The notes under the pieces were generated by a model that saw only the letters and a program-made list of their open reading frames with translations, had not been told where the DNA came from and ran no database searches. DNA of 64,000 nt from Proteobacteria bacterium UBA7415 (GTDB lineage Bacteria > Pseudomonadota > Gammaproteobacteria > Arenicellales > Arenicellaceae), in NCBI GenBank assembly GCA_002470515.1, contig DKML01000010.1:1-64000 (forward strand). The letters run 5' to 3'. Positions 27,979 to 36,304 of this stretch are shown piece by piece. The position numbers and the translations under genes were made by a program. Position 1 is the first letter of the stretch; each line of letters begins with the position of its first letter.

Positions 27979-29121
27979 CTATTGGGGCAAATATCCCTCA
28001 AGATAGGAAAATCTGCCAATTTTATTGAGCTGCTTTACCCCAAGAGAATTGCCATTGAGCTTCGGTGCCCGTCGCGCATCAACGCTAGCGTTCATTGCTC
28101 TAAAGTTCTGCATGAACTCATTAGCCTGTGGGCCCAACTTGCGCGTTTTAGTGGAAAAATCAGCAACCTGGTCAATCGATACTTCGTGACTGAATCTAGC
28201 AAAACCCTGAAATGTGAAATTTTCTTGGACGTAGCGATCTGAATATTGGATCAAAGCATCCACTAATGAATACAAAAAGCCATTGTAATCACCTTTTTGA
28301 AACATCACAGAAACCGACGCCCCGGCAAACTCAGGGAACAATTGACTGTTCGTGTCTACTTTGAGTGTAGCAGCGAATGTCTGGTCATCAAGTTCCGTAA
28401 GACCTGATAGTGTGAACATAGAAGAACCAAAACGCACTCGGCTGAGTACTAACGCTAACTCTATTCGAGCGTCCGACAGTGACTCTAGATCGAGCGAAGC
28501 GCAATCCGGTTGAACCCGGTTTGGCATCGGACTTTTAGTTGAGCGACTAGTTGAGCGACTATTAGTTGAGCCACCCAATAGCTTATTGCTCATTGGATTG
28601 GCTAATGTCCGTGCGAGTAAAGGTAAATCTATGTGGGTGTTAAAAGGCGTACTGCGTTTCTCTTCATCAGCGCTTATAAAATAGATGTGCTCTCTAAGTT
28701 CATGTTCACGCGCTTTTTTAATTGCTAGAAACGCCGTTTGAATAACTTCAGACGTTGGTGTAGCAGCTTCGATCAGCCATTTACGTCCATACACAATCTT
28801 GGGGCTATTCAACGGTCGTTTGCAGCCCGGATAGTTTTCTGCACCGATAATGCCTACCTGAATATAGATCGCACTACCTTCGAGCCCAACAAAAAGGGGA
28901 TAGTCCGCGCTGAAATCTACGTCAGCTAGAATCGACTCAACGTTTTTAAGTGATCGCTCAACCTGAAAGAACTGTTGAGGTATAGCCTCGATATTCTCGT
29001 TAACTCTCACTACAGGCGCGTTCTTTAGCGGCCGTTCACCATAGGCGTTGCGTCGAGCATGGGCATACTGAGCCAAAGAAATGACGTTTGCATTTTGCTG
29101 TCTTGAATTTGAATTAGCCAT
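27979..29121 (-). CDS. Hypothetical protein of unknown family
   Basis: A 380-residue protein that I do not recognise. The N-terminus (NVISLAQYAHARRNAYGERP) is basic and has no signal peptide. A middle block (about residues 70-165) looks like a mixed alpha/beta domain. A low-complexity Ser/Thr/Arg linker (STNSRSTSRSTKSP, near residues 190-203) separates it from a C-terminal domain of about 170 residues with regular beta-strand spacing. No membrane helices are evident. It lies between the PhoX-type gene and gamma-glutamyltransferase, both on the same strand, with gaps of 114 and 164 bases. It looks coding by composition and length, but no function can be stated. Confidence 0.65.
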   Translation of the reverse strand: MANSNSRQQNANVISLAQYAHARRNAYGERPLKNAPVVRVNENIEAIPQQFFQVERSLKNVESILADVDFSADYPLFVGLEGSAIYIQVGIIGAENYPGCKRPLNSPKIVYGRKWLIEAATPTSEVIQTAFLAIKKAREHELREHIYFISADEEKRSTPFNTHIDLPLLARTLANPMSNKLLGGSTNSRSTSRSTKSPMPNRVQPDCASLDLESLSDARIELALVLSRVRFGSSMFTLSGLTELDDQTFAATLKVDTNSQLFPEFAGASVSVMFQKGDYNGFLYSLVDALIQYSDRYVQENFTFQGFARFSHEVSIDQVADFSTKTRKLGPQANEFMQNFRAMNASVDARRAPKLNGNSLGVKQLNKIGRFSYLEGYLPQ

Positions 29122-29285
29122 GAGTTTTCTACAGAACGTTAGTTCGGTCGCTAATAGTACCGATTTAGTGTTAACGCTTTGTAGAGACCAGAGTAAAAAC
29201 CAAATTATTTCTTCTTTATTAAGCTAAACGAAAATTTATAACATCAAAACCCAACGAGATGGCTCATAAACTCATTGAGATGCTC

Positions 29286-30980
29286 TTATTGAGGCTGTAT
29301 CACGCCAGACTTACCAATACCGCGGGGATCAGAAGCGGCGTTCATTTCGCCATACGATTGTTCGATCAACTGCACATCACCAAACTCCCAACCATGTGGC
29401 TCAACTCGATAGCCTCTTGCTTGCAGTTCCTTTTTAGATTTCTCAGGCAGAGGAATTGAAATGCTAGTCGTAATTAATTCGGGGGGAAGCAATTGGTGAT
29501 GAAAACGACTCGCGCCTACAGCATCCTGCGCACTCATACCGTTGTCTACTACATTTACAATTGACTGGAACACTGACGTAAAAATAGTTGAGCCACCTGG
29601 AGTGCCCACGGCCATAGTTACCTGATCGTCTTTTACTAAAAGAGTAGGCGACATTGACGACAACATTCGCTTTGCGCCTTGAATTTCATTGGCCGTTCCA
29701 CCCACCACTCCATAAACGTTAGCAACGCCTGACTTGGTCGAAAAGTCGTCCATCTCGTTGTTCAAAATATACCCTGCGCCTTCTACTACAACACCGCTAC
29801 CGAAGCCCCAGTTAATGGTATACGTGTTAGACACGGCATTGCCCCATTGGTCAATGATGGAATAGTGGGTTGTACTTGGTGAATCTAAACCCGGCACAGC
29901 GTCTTTTAAATCACTAATACTGCCTACTTTAACTTCTGCAGCTCTAGCTCTTATATAGTCTGGAGAAATTAGCTCATCGATCGGAACATCAACAAAGTCA
30001 GGATCACCAAAATATTCTGCTCTATCTGCAAATACACGCTTTTCCATCTCGGCAATCAAGTGGATATATTGTGCAGAATTGTGGTCCAAGCCGCTGAATT
30101 GAGAATCTAAATACTCCTTCATTTTTAGAAGTTGTATTACGGCAAATCCACCTGAGCTTGGTGGAGGGGCTGTAACCACTTGGTAGTCTCGCCACTGTGC
30201 AATAAGCGGCGCTCGCCAAACGACTTTATAATCCGCCATATCCTTCATGCTAATTAAGCCACCGTCTCGCTCAGCCTGAGCAACCAATAATTTAGCTGTT
30301 TGACCTGCGTAAAAATCATCGGGGCCTTGTTGAGCAATTCGCTCTAAAGTGGCCGCTAAATCAGCTTGCTTGAATAACCCAGGGTTTTGCATAGCCCCAA
30401 AATGTTCGGCAAAATTTACCGCGTCACCAAACCAAGGGATAATGTCGCGCACGTCCTTTGCTGTTTTAGGATGAACTTCAAACCCGTTCTTAGCGTAGCC
30501 GATTGCAGGGGCAACTAAATCAGCCCATTTCATCGTGCCAAACTTTTGATGTGCTTCCCACATTCCAGCCACTGTTCCAGGAACACCAGCCGCTCTAATT
30601 CCGACTAAGCTTAATTTTGGAATAACCTCACCCGCTTCATCTAGATACATATCACGATACGCAGTAAGAGGTGCTTTTTCTCGGTAGTCCAAGAAATGTG
30701 ATTCGCCGTTCATCCGTGCCAGCAAAAAGCCGCCACCGCCTATGTTGCCGGCCTCAGGAAAAGTAACAGCAAGAACAAAGGCCGCCGCGATCGCTGCATC
30801 GACGGCATTGCCGCCTTTGCGCAATATCATATCAACCGTTTCGGCGGCATACGGGTCTGGCATGGCGTAGCCTGCTGGACCGTTATATGAGACTTCCAGT
30901 GAAGGTGTGTTTGCGCATGCAACAAGCAGAGCGCAAGCAAAGCTAACTACAATAAGTCTTAATTTATTAGGCATAATCAT
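29286..30980 (-). CDS. ggt: Gamma-glutamyltransferase (gamma-glutamyltranspeptidase), lipoprotein
   Basis: A 564-residue GGT precursor of the N-terminal-nucleophile hydrolase superfamily. It starts with a lipoprotein signal (VVSFACALLVACANT, lipid Cys near residue 22), so it is anchored in the envelope. The large-subunit part holds GGNAVDAAIAAAF and the gamma-glutamyl-binding region. The autocleavage site and catalytic Thr are in PSTTHYSIID (second Thr), which would leave a small subunit of about 190 residues containing GSGVVVEGAGYILNNEMDDF-type and SSMSPT motifs. It hydrolyses glutathione and transfers gamma-glutamyl groups in the periplasm for cysteine and glutamate salvage. The family is secure. 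Confidence 0.93.
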   Translation of the reverse strand: MIMPNKLRLIVVSFACALLVACANTPSLEVSYNGPAGYAMPDPYAAETVDMILRKGGNAVDAAIAAAFVLAVTFPEAGNIGGGGFLLARMNGESHFLDYREKAPLTAYRDMYLDEAGEVIPKLSLVGIRAAGVPGTVAGMWEAHQKFGTMKWADLVAPAIGYAKNGFEVHPKTAKDVRDIIPWFGDAVNFAEHFGAMQNPGLFKQADLAATLERIAQQGPDDFYAGQTAKLLVAQAERDGGLISMKDMADYKVVWRAPLIAQWRDYQVVTAPPPSSGGFAVIQLLKMKEYLDSQFSGLDHNSAQYIHLIAEMEKRVFADRAEYFGDPDFVDVPIDELISPDYIRARAAEVKVGSISDLKDAVPGLDSPSTTHYSIIDQWGNAVSNTYTINWGFGSGVVVEGAGYILNNEMDDFSTKSGVANVYGVVGGTANEIQGAKRMLSSMSPTLLVKDDQVTMAVGTPGGSTIFTSVFQSIVNVVDNGMSAQDAVGASRFHHQLLPPELITTSISIPLPEKSKKELQARGYRVEPHGWEFGDVQLIEQSYGEMNAASDPRGIGKSGVIQPQ

Positions 30981-31084
30981 ATTCTGCTACAGTTGAAGGG
31001 TGCATTTAAGAGTACGTTCAAAAAGGTAAGGTACTCCGTTTATAGCTTTAATTTGGACCTTTTTTCGCATTTTTTGTAAATTGA

Positions 31085-31113
31085 TGCAACCAAACCATAA
31101 GTCGCTACGTCTT
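31085..31113 (+). promoter_or_regulatory. Candidate ECF-sigma autoregulated promoter
   Basis: TGCAACC (31085-31091) and CGTCTT (31108-31113) are separated by 16 bases, 44 bases upstream of the sigma factor GTG. AAC-type -35 and CGTC-type -10 elements at this spacing are characteristic of ECF promoters, which usually drive their own sigma operon. Assignment to this sigma factor is inference from position. Confidence 0.45.
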
Positions 31114-31157
31114 ATTATGAAAAGCCACACTAGTAAAAGCCACAATGGGTAATTGAC

Positions 31158-31685
31158 GTGTTAGATGAAACCCTGCTGGTAAAGCGTTCGCAACAAGGTG
31201 ATATGAAAGCCGTTGAAGCACTTTACCGCAACAATTCCGGTCGAATATTCGCACTGTGCTACAGACTCTGTGGCCAGCGGGAGTGGGCCGAGGACTTTGT
31301 TCAGGAGACGTTCATCAAGGCTTGGCAAAATCTAGGTGGTTTTAACGGTAAGAGCAAAGTCAGTAGCTGGTTACATCGGATAGCAAGTAACGTAGTTATT
31401 GATAAACTGAGACAAAAACATCGTTGGAGCGAAGACAGTTTAGATGAGTCTAATTGGGAGCAAAGCCAACACGTTTTTGATCATCACGAGAGCATGGATA
31501 TTGAGAAACTACTAATGGCCTTGCCCGAGCGGTCACGCACAGTGTTAATTTTGTACGAATATTTGGGCTACAAGCATCAAGAAATTTCTAAGCTAACGGG
31601 TATTCCCATTGGCACGAGCAACTCTCTATTAAATAGAGCTAGAGCAAAACTAGGCGATAACAACGCAGGATTGATCAATGAATAA
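31158..31685 (+). CDS. RNA polymerase ECF-type sigma factor
   Basis: A 175-residue sigma-70 family factor with only regions 2 and 4. Region 2 contains AEDFVQETFIKAWQNL and SSWLHRIASNVVIDKLR; region 4 contains ALPERSRTVLILYEYLGYK and the helix-turn-helix HQEISKLTGIPIGTSNSLLNRAR, given in parts. The start is GTG at 31158. It overlaps the next gene by eight bases, so sigma and the membrane protein are translationally coupled, the usual arrangement for ECF sigma and anti-sigma factors. The DUF4097 protein follows in the operon, pointing to an envelope-stress role, which is inferred. Confidence 0.92.
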   Translation: MLDETLLVKRSQQGDMKAVEALYRNNSGRIFALCYRLCGQREWAEDFVQETFIKAWQNLGGFNGKSKVSSWLHRIASNVVIDKLRQKHRWSEDSLDESNWEQSQHVFDHHESMDIEKLLMALPERSRTVLILYEYLGYKHQEISKLTGIPIGTSNSLLNRARAKLGDNNAGLINE

Positions 31686-32241
31686 ACAAGACGACAATCT
31701 ACTCGGCGGTCTAGATTGGGACATGGAACCCAGTAGAGACCTTTGGCCCGAAATTTCTGCAAAGCTTCAGCACAGCAATAGTTTCGAGAAGAACGATTAT
31801 ATTGAGCAAACGCCGAGCGTTAATAACATTCGGTCCCACCCAAGCTGGATGCCCGTAGCTATGGCTGCCTGCTTAATGATCGCTATTGGTTCACTCTCAT
31901 TGTCTTACTACTCGATGAACCGAAACAGCGAATACATGGAACTACAAGCCGCTGTTCTAATGCAACACCAAGAGACTATAAGAGCCATTGAAGCACAGCA
32001 CGAAGAAGTAAAAACGAATCTTGTGGCGCTGTTGAACAACGAAAACGGAGCGCTTAATCCTACACTTGTAGCCGAAGCACATTCGATTCTCAATACGACT
32101 GATGCCGCTTCTGAGCAAATTAAGCGAGCCATTGAAAACTCGCCCGACAAGCAGGCCTACTTAAAAATGCTTGTTGAGACCTATCAACGTGAAACTGATC
32201 TGTTAAAACGGATCAAGCTTAGCCAAGAATTATCAATTTAA
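31678..32241 (+). CDS. Putative anti-sigma factor, single-pass membrane protein
   Basis: A 187-residue protein with an N-terminal cytoplasmic region of about 58 residues (including DMEPSRDLWPEISAKL, a motif found in many anti-sigma partners), one membrane helix (SWMPVAMAACLMIAIGSLSL, about residues 59-78) and a helical periplasmic tail. There is no His-x3-Cys-x2-Cys zinc motif, so it would be a non-zinc anti-sigma factor. Overlap with the sigma gene and the one-helix topology make regulation of that sigma the best reading; no direct motif proves it. Confidence 0.75.
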   Translation: MNKQDDNLLGGLDWDMEPSRDLWPEISAKLQHSNSFEKNDYIEQTPSVNNIRSHPSWMPVAMAACLMIAIGSLSLSYYSMNRNSEYMELQAAVLMQHQETIRAIEAQHEEVKTNLVALLNNENGALNPTLVAEAHSILNTTDAASEQIKRAIENSPDKQAYLKMLVETYQRETDLLKRIKLSQELSI

Positions 32242-32253
32242 CGGAGTAAACTA

Positions 32254-33180
32254 ATGAAACACTTAAAAACAACATTATCAGCTGCAGGGACGTCAGCACT
32301 ACTTATGCTTAGCATGACAGCGCACGCTGACTCTGAGCGCGAAATCGAACAAGAACTGGCTGTGGCCGACGGCGGGCAAGTCCGCTTTAAAATAATAGAC
32401 GGGGATGTGTCGTTTAAGACATGGAATAAAGACCTGGTTAAGATTAAAGGCCACTTAGGTAAGAAAAGCGACGAGCTTATATTCAAAGCCGATGGTGTCG
32501 ACACCATTATCAAAGTGGAATCTAAGGGTCATAACTATTATGGCAAAAACGGCTACAACCACGGCGGTGGTAATACTGAGCTTGAGATCACTATGCCAGA
32601 AAACTCGCAATTGTTTGCGCAAAGCACGTCAGGCGATTTTGAGATTGACGGCGTAAAAGGCGGTGTTAAAGCTAAAAATGTTAGCGGAGATATTGAAATC
32701 TCTAATAGCTCTAAAAGCATTGAGGCATACAGCAGTAGTGGTGACATCGTATTAAATAAGTGCAGCGGCGAAATTCATGTTGAAACCGTAAGTGGTGAGC
32801 TTGACGCCAATGTTGATTCTGATCGTTTTGAAGCTTCTACAATTAGCGGCGACATTGATTTGGTTATGGGCAAGACTGACCGAGTGGAAGTAACATCGGT
32901 CTCAGGCGATCTTGATCTGCAGCTAGAACTCAATAAACACGGCAGTATTGAAGCGTCTACGGTAAGTGGCGATGTCGACTTAGTGTTTAATCAGAAAGAC
33001 GTAAATGCACGTTTCGATATCGTTACTGGCCCTGGCGGTGACATAGAAAACGGACTAACTGACGATCGACCGGAAACATCTTGGGTACAGTCAGAAATGT
33101 TGGAGTTTAAAGTGGGCAAGGGCGAAGGACATGTTGAGCTGGAAACAGTAAGCGGCTCGGTAGCAGTAAGAAAACGCTAG
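32254..33180 (+). CDS. DUF4097 family exported protein
   Basis: A 308-residue secreted protein with a signal peptide (about 25 residues, cleavage after AHA). The body is a series of short repeats with Ser-Gly-Asp-hydrophobic turns (VSGDIEI, SSGDIVL, ISGDIDL, VSGDLDL, VSGDVDL), spaced about 18-20 residues, which folds as a right-handed beta-helix-like domain in the DUF4097/DUF4098 family. GGAG precedes the ATG. It is the third gene of the sigma operon, 12 bases after the anti-sigma gene, and may serve as an envelope surface or adhesin-like component under that sigma factor. The role is inferred. Confidence 0.88.
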   Translation: MKHLKTTLSAAGTSALLMLSMTAHADSEREIEQELAVADGGQVRFKIIDGDVSFKTWNKDLVKIKGHLGKKSDELIFKADGVDTIIKVESKGHNYYGKNGYNHGGGNTELEITMPENSQLFAQSTSGDFEIDGVKGGVKAKNVSGDIEISNSSKSIEAYSSSGDIVLNKCSGEIHVETVSGELDANVDSDRFEASTISGDIDLVMGKTDRVEVTSVSGDLDLQLELNKHGSIEASTVSGDVDLVFNQKDVNARFDIVTGPGGDIENGLTDDRPETSWVQSEMLEFKVGKGEGHVELETVSGSVAVRKR

Positions 33181-33212
33181 TAGTCGATTAAAGCTCAACG
33201 TCTAGCTACATC

Positions 33213-33242
33213 AAAAAGGGCCTCTTTATTGAGGCCCTTTTT
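33213..33242. terminator. Bidirectional rho-independent terminator
   Basis: AAAAAGGGCCTC (33213-33224), loop TTTATT, GAGGCCCTTTTT (33231-33242): a perfect 12-bp stem including A and T tracts. It separates the sigma operon from the convergent membrane-protein gene. Confidence 0.93.
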
Positions 33243-33265
33243 ATTGAAATTTAATAACCACTTTT

Positions 33266-33685
33266 TCAGCTTACGAAATGCGCCACTATCGACTGATAGT
33301 TCAACGCTAAATACAGCAAGGTAGCAAGATTAGCAAAGATCAACATGGGCACTGCCCACAGCAATAGCACCACTAAAGAACCTTCGTTTAAGTACATCAA
33401 AAAGCCAAAGAACGCGACACCTAGGTAAAGGTCTATACCCACTTGCCTGCACCACAAAATAGGAGCCATGCGTTGCAGCGCTTTAAAGAAATTCTCTTTT
33501 GAGCTCACCCAGAGTGAGTACGCTAAAAAAGCGAGGTACACCAACCAAACCAATGGTTTACCAAGAGCGTAGGGACCAGAAGCGGTGAATGTTGGCTCAC
33601 CTTGATGAAGCACCACCGCGATGGCGACAAAGCCAAAATACAATACCCATAGAAAATGGTACTTCAAACTCTTAGTTAACGACAT
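33266..33685 (-). CDS. Predicted four-helix membrane protein
   Basis: A 139-residue hydrophobic protein with four likely membrane helices (for example FLWVLYFGFVAIAVVL, PLVWLVYLAFLAYSLWV, LYLGVAFFGFLMYL and LVVLLLWAVPMLIFANLATLLYL) and a basic loop between helices 2 and 3. I do not recognise the family. It opens the leftward cluster of small envelope genes downstream of the sigma operon but is transcribed towards it. The reading frame and composition make it convincing as a gene. Confidence 0.7.
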   Translation of the reverse strand: MSLTKSLKYHFLWVLYFGFVAIAVVLHQGEPTFTASGPYALGKPLVWLVYLAFLAYSLWVSSKENFFKALQRMAPILWCRQVGIDLYLGVAFFGFLMYLNEGSLVVLLLWAVPMLIFANLATLLYLALNYQSIVAHFVS

Positions 33686-33747
33686 TGTGTTTCTCCTTAC
33701 TGTAATTGCACAATCAGCTAAGTTCCTGATCGGTCATTCTTAATGGA

Positions 33748-34131
33748 TTACTTGAGGTTGGTTCTTACCGTTTCCCATGTAAGCTTTAAACGCTCCAACA
33801 ACGTAAATTCACTTAAATCTTTTAGTTCACCCGCATCGAAAAATGCGCCACGGCAATCTGGGCAGGTTTCGTATTCGACATTCAGCTGTGTAAGATCTAC
33901 CATTTTCATGAGCGCAACATCACAGTTGGGGCAATTGATTTCTCGCAACTCATTGAAACTAGGTTGGTCTTTTGGAATAGAGGTATCGATAGAATCAATG
34001 GCTACCGCGTGATCTTTAACGTCAATATCCGAATCGCTCAACCAAACACCACCACAACCATTACAACGGTCTGCGGAAAACGCGAGCCCCTCTAACGAGC
34101 TCATTGCGGTACTGCATTTAGGACACTGCAT
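33748..34131 (-). CDS. Double zinc-ribbon (zf-TFIIB) protein
   Basis: A 127-residue soluble protein with two TFIIB-type zinc ribbons. The first is CPKC near the N-terminus with CNGCGGVWL; the second is CPNC with CPDCRGAFFDAGEL. The Gly-Val-Trp/Gly-Ala-Phe tails after each second CxxC are family markers. The C-terminal 20 residues form a basic helix. Such proteins are frequent and unassigned in bacteria; nucleic-acid or protein binding is possible. It sits among small membrane proteins on the same strand. Confidence 0.85.
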   Translation of the reverse strand: MQCPKCSTAMSSLEGLAFSADRCNGCGGVWLSDSDIDVKDHAVAIDSIDTSIPKDQPSFNELREINCPNCDVALMKMVDLTQLNVEYETCPDCRGAFFDAGELKDLSEFTLLERLKLTWETVRTNLK

Positions 34132-34190
34132 ACTGTTTACCCTGAATTAGATAATTGGATACGTGATTTATATCATGACAGTAACACGAC

Positions 34191-34406
34191 CTAAATCGTA
34201 TTGGGTCGCCAGCCTAGCAGGTATGCCGGAGCTAAAAGTATGCCTTTTATGAGCGCCCATGCTCCACGCAGTACGAATGCAAGAATTAGGAATGGTAGGG
34301 TAATAAGCCACGCAAGAGGCGTGAACACGATTACTAATATCGCTAAAGGCCAACTCAGCGCAAACAGAATACACCAAGCGACTAAAATGAAAAATATTTT
34401 TAACAT
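34191..34406 (-). CDS. Small predicted membrane protein
   Basis: A 71-residue hydrophobic protein with two or three closely packed membrane segments (IFFILVAWCILFALSWPLAILV, split by Pro, and ITLPFLILAFVLRGAW) and a C-terminal amphipathic stretch. The gene is short but has consistent minus-strand membrane-protein composition. The family is not recognised. It is followed by the zinc-ribbon gene. Confidence 0.55.
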   Translation of the reverse strand: MLKIFFILVAWCILFALSWPLAILVIVFTPLAWLITLPFLILAFVLRGAWALIKGILLAPAYLLGWRPNTI

Positions 34407-34564
34407 GCGTCTATTATATTCTTAAATTTTGCGAAATTGGTTAACGACTGTTCATGTTACATCGGCCCATTGTGGCGGGTGTCCCAGCTGCGCTCACTTT
34501 TTTTAAAAAATTGTCGAGGTCTTAGTATTTCGAAATAATGACCCCAAACAGTTTCATCTCCTGG

Positions 34565-34897
34565 CTAATTGTCACCAACTAAAAGGTCTTTTATATCGCC
34601 CTTGGTAATGCTCAGCAAGTAAAGCAGATAAAGTGTTAAAAACATCGCGCCGCCAACAAAGGCAAGCAAGCCCAGTGCCATTCCTGAAACCGAAAATTGA
34701 TTACGCCAAGCCACCCACAACCCCGATATCATGAGCATTAGCATAAAGTCCAAATTGAATTGACCCGCCCAAGTCAGCGCGGCCATATCACCAAAAAAGA
34801 CAGAGAAAAGATCAGTCCCATGATTTTGCATAACCACGCCGGTATAAACTAATAGAACTACTAAAGCCACTATCAAAAAGGTTCTAAATAACGCCAT
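34565..34897 (-). CDS. Predicted membrane protein of three helices
   Basis: A 110-residue protein with three hydrophobic helices (FLIVALVVLLVYTGVVM, FNLDFMLMLMISGLWVAW, ALGLLAFVGGAMFLTLYLLYLL) and a charged tail ending GDIKDLLVGDN. The family is not recognised with certainty. It sits upstream of the 71-residue membrane protein on the same strand. Together they look like an operon of small envelope proteins. Confidence 0.65.
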   Translation of the reverse strand: MALFRTFLIVALVVLLVYTGVVMQNHGTDLFSVFFGDMAALTWAGQFNLDFMLMLMISGLWVAWRNQFSVSGMALGLLAFVGGAMFLTLYLLYLLSITKGDIKDLLVGDN

Positions 34898-35052
34898 TGT
34901 ATTTCTCCAAAATATAAAAATATTAGTTGCTCATTCGTTACTTTAGGCGACCCCTTGAACTGAAACAATAACCTTTGAGGTCATAAAAACTACTGAGTAG
35001 AAGAACAGCTGTGAGAATACTCATCTATGCATCGCCAGACTCAGTGGTATAT

Positions 35053-36042
35053 CTAGTCAACCATATAACGAACACCCACTTGTCGCCGTATTTCATCCAT
35101 TACTTGCATAACTCGTAGACTCGCTGCGTGGGGTACTAGCTCGCTTTCGTGCTGACCTAATGCCATACATCGATGCACTTCTTCGATCTCGTATTCGTAG
35201 CCATTAATGCGGTGCGGTGTGTCGCAAACAATGTGCGGCTCATGCGCGCCATTGGCAAACACCTTTGCGCTTTGGCTACTCCAAAACGGTGGCTCGATAA
35301 GAATTCGTCCTTCGTCGCCGTAGATCCAAGCACCATGATGTGTTTCTACGCCAATGCCCGCACCCAATTGAACCAACGCGCCGCTGTCGTACTTAAGCGC
35401 AACTGTAAGATTTTGATCTACTTTATTAGGGGCCAGTGCAGCGAGTGCTAGTACTTGTGATGGCAGTTGCTCCATTACTATGTCGCACAAGGTTAGCGGA
35501 TATATGCCCACATCAAGCAATGCGCCGCCTGCTTGAGCTGGGTCATAAAGCCGTGCGTTTGGATCGTAAGCTCGATTGATTCCAAAGCTCGCTTGAATCA
35601 TTTTAACGTTGCCAATCTCGCCGTTCGCAAGCCATTGCGAAATGTGCTGGTATACGGGCAAACATCTTGTCCATACGGCTTCCATAAAAAAGCTGCCTGA
35701 TGCCTTAGACTTGGCAACGACCTGTTGCGCTTGCTCAGTATTAACGGTCATGGGTTTTTCGCACAACACGGCCTTACCTGCGTTAAGCGCTGCGATTGAT
35801 TGCTCATGGTGTTCGCTATGAGGTGATGCAATATAAACAGCGTCTAAGTCAGGGTCGCCAAGAAACTGCTTTATGTCTGAATGGGCATGGGTAAACCCGT
35901 ACTCTGTACAAAACTGTAGGGCTCGATCCGGTGAGCGACTCAGAATAGAATGGCAGACCGCGCCCTCAACTTCTTTGAGTGCTCGGGTAAACGACTGGGC
36001 AATGTGACCTGGCCCGATAATGCCCCAACTAATTTTTTGCAT
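35053..36042 (-). CDS. Gfo/Idh/MocA family oxidoreductase
   Basis: A 329-residue NAD(P)-dependent sugar or polyol dehydrogenase-like enzyme. The N-terminal Rossmann domain has GPGHIAQSF (about residues 9-17), the strand-4 segment AVYIASPHSEHHE and the family-defining catalytic EKPMTVN. The C-terminal half is the usual beta-sheet substrate domain (GGALLDVGIYPL). Length matches the trans-1,2-dihydrobenzene-diol dehydrogenase-like subgroup. It is transcribed alone and divergent from the amidohydrolase at 36305. The substrate is unknown, probably a sugar derivative. Confidence 0.92.
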   Translation of the reverse strand: MQKISWGIIGPGHIAQSFTRALKEVEGAVCHSILSRSPDRALQFCTEYGFTHAHSDIKQFLGDPDLDAVYIASPHSEHHEQSIAALNAGKAVLCEKPMTVNTEQAQQVVAKSKASGSFFMEAVWTRCLPVYQHISQWLANGEIGNVKMIQASFGINRAYDPNARLYDPAQAGGALLDVGIYPLTLCDIVMEQLPSQVLALAALAPNKVDQNLTVALKYDSGALVQLGAGIGVETHHGAWIYGDEGRILIEPPFWSSQSAKVFANGAHEPHIVCDTPHRINGYEYEIEEVHRCMALGQHESELVPHAASLRVMQVMDEIRRQVGVRYMVD

Positions 36043-36304
36043 CGGCTGCTCCTATCTCTCGTGTAAAACTATTACTAAAAACTGCTTTTAACATGGCGAG
36101 TACACTATCAAAATGTGCGCGTCTGTTCGAGTCAGACCCACTTTGAAATTTTAATGAATTAGGTCAATTAGAGTAACTCATTTTACCTCGCTGGGTTAAG
36201 TACGCCTGATACCTAGCCTTATTAAGGGACCTAGCCCATTTTTTGAAAACGCGTTACTCTGTCAACTCCGCCACTTGCTAACGCTACTATTGGACACTAA
36301 GAAT

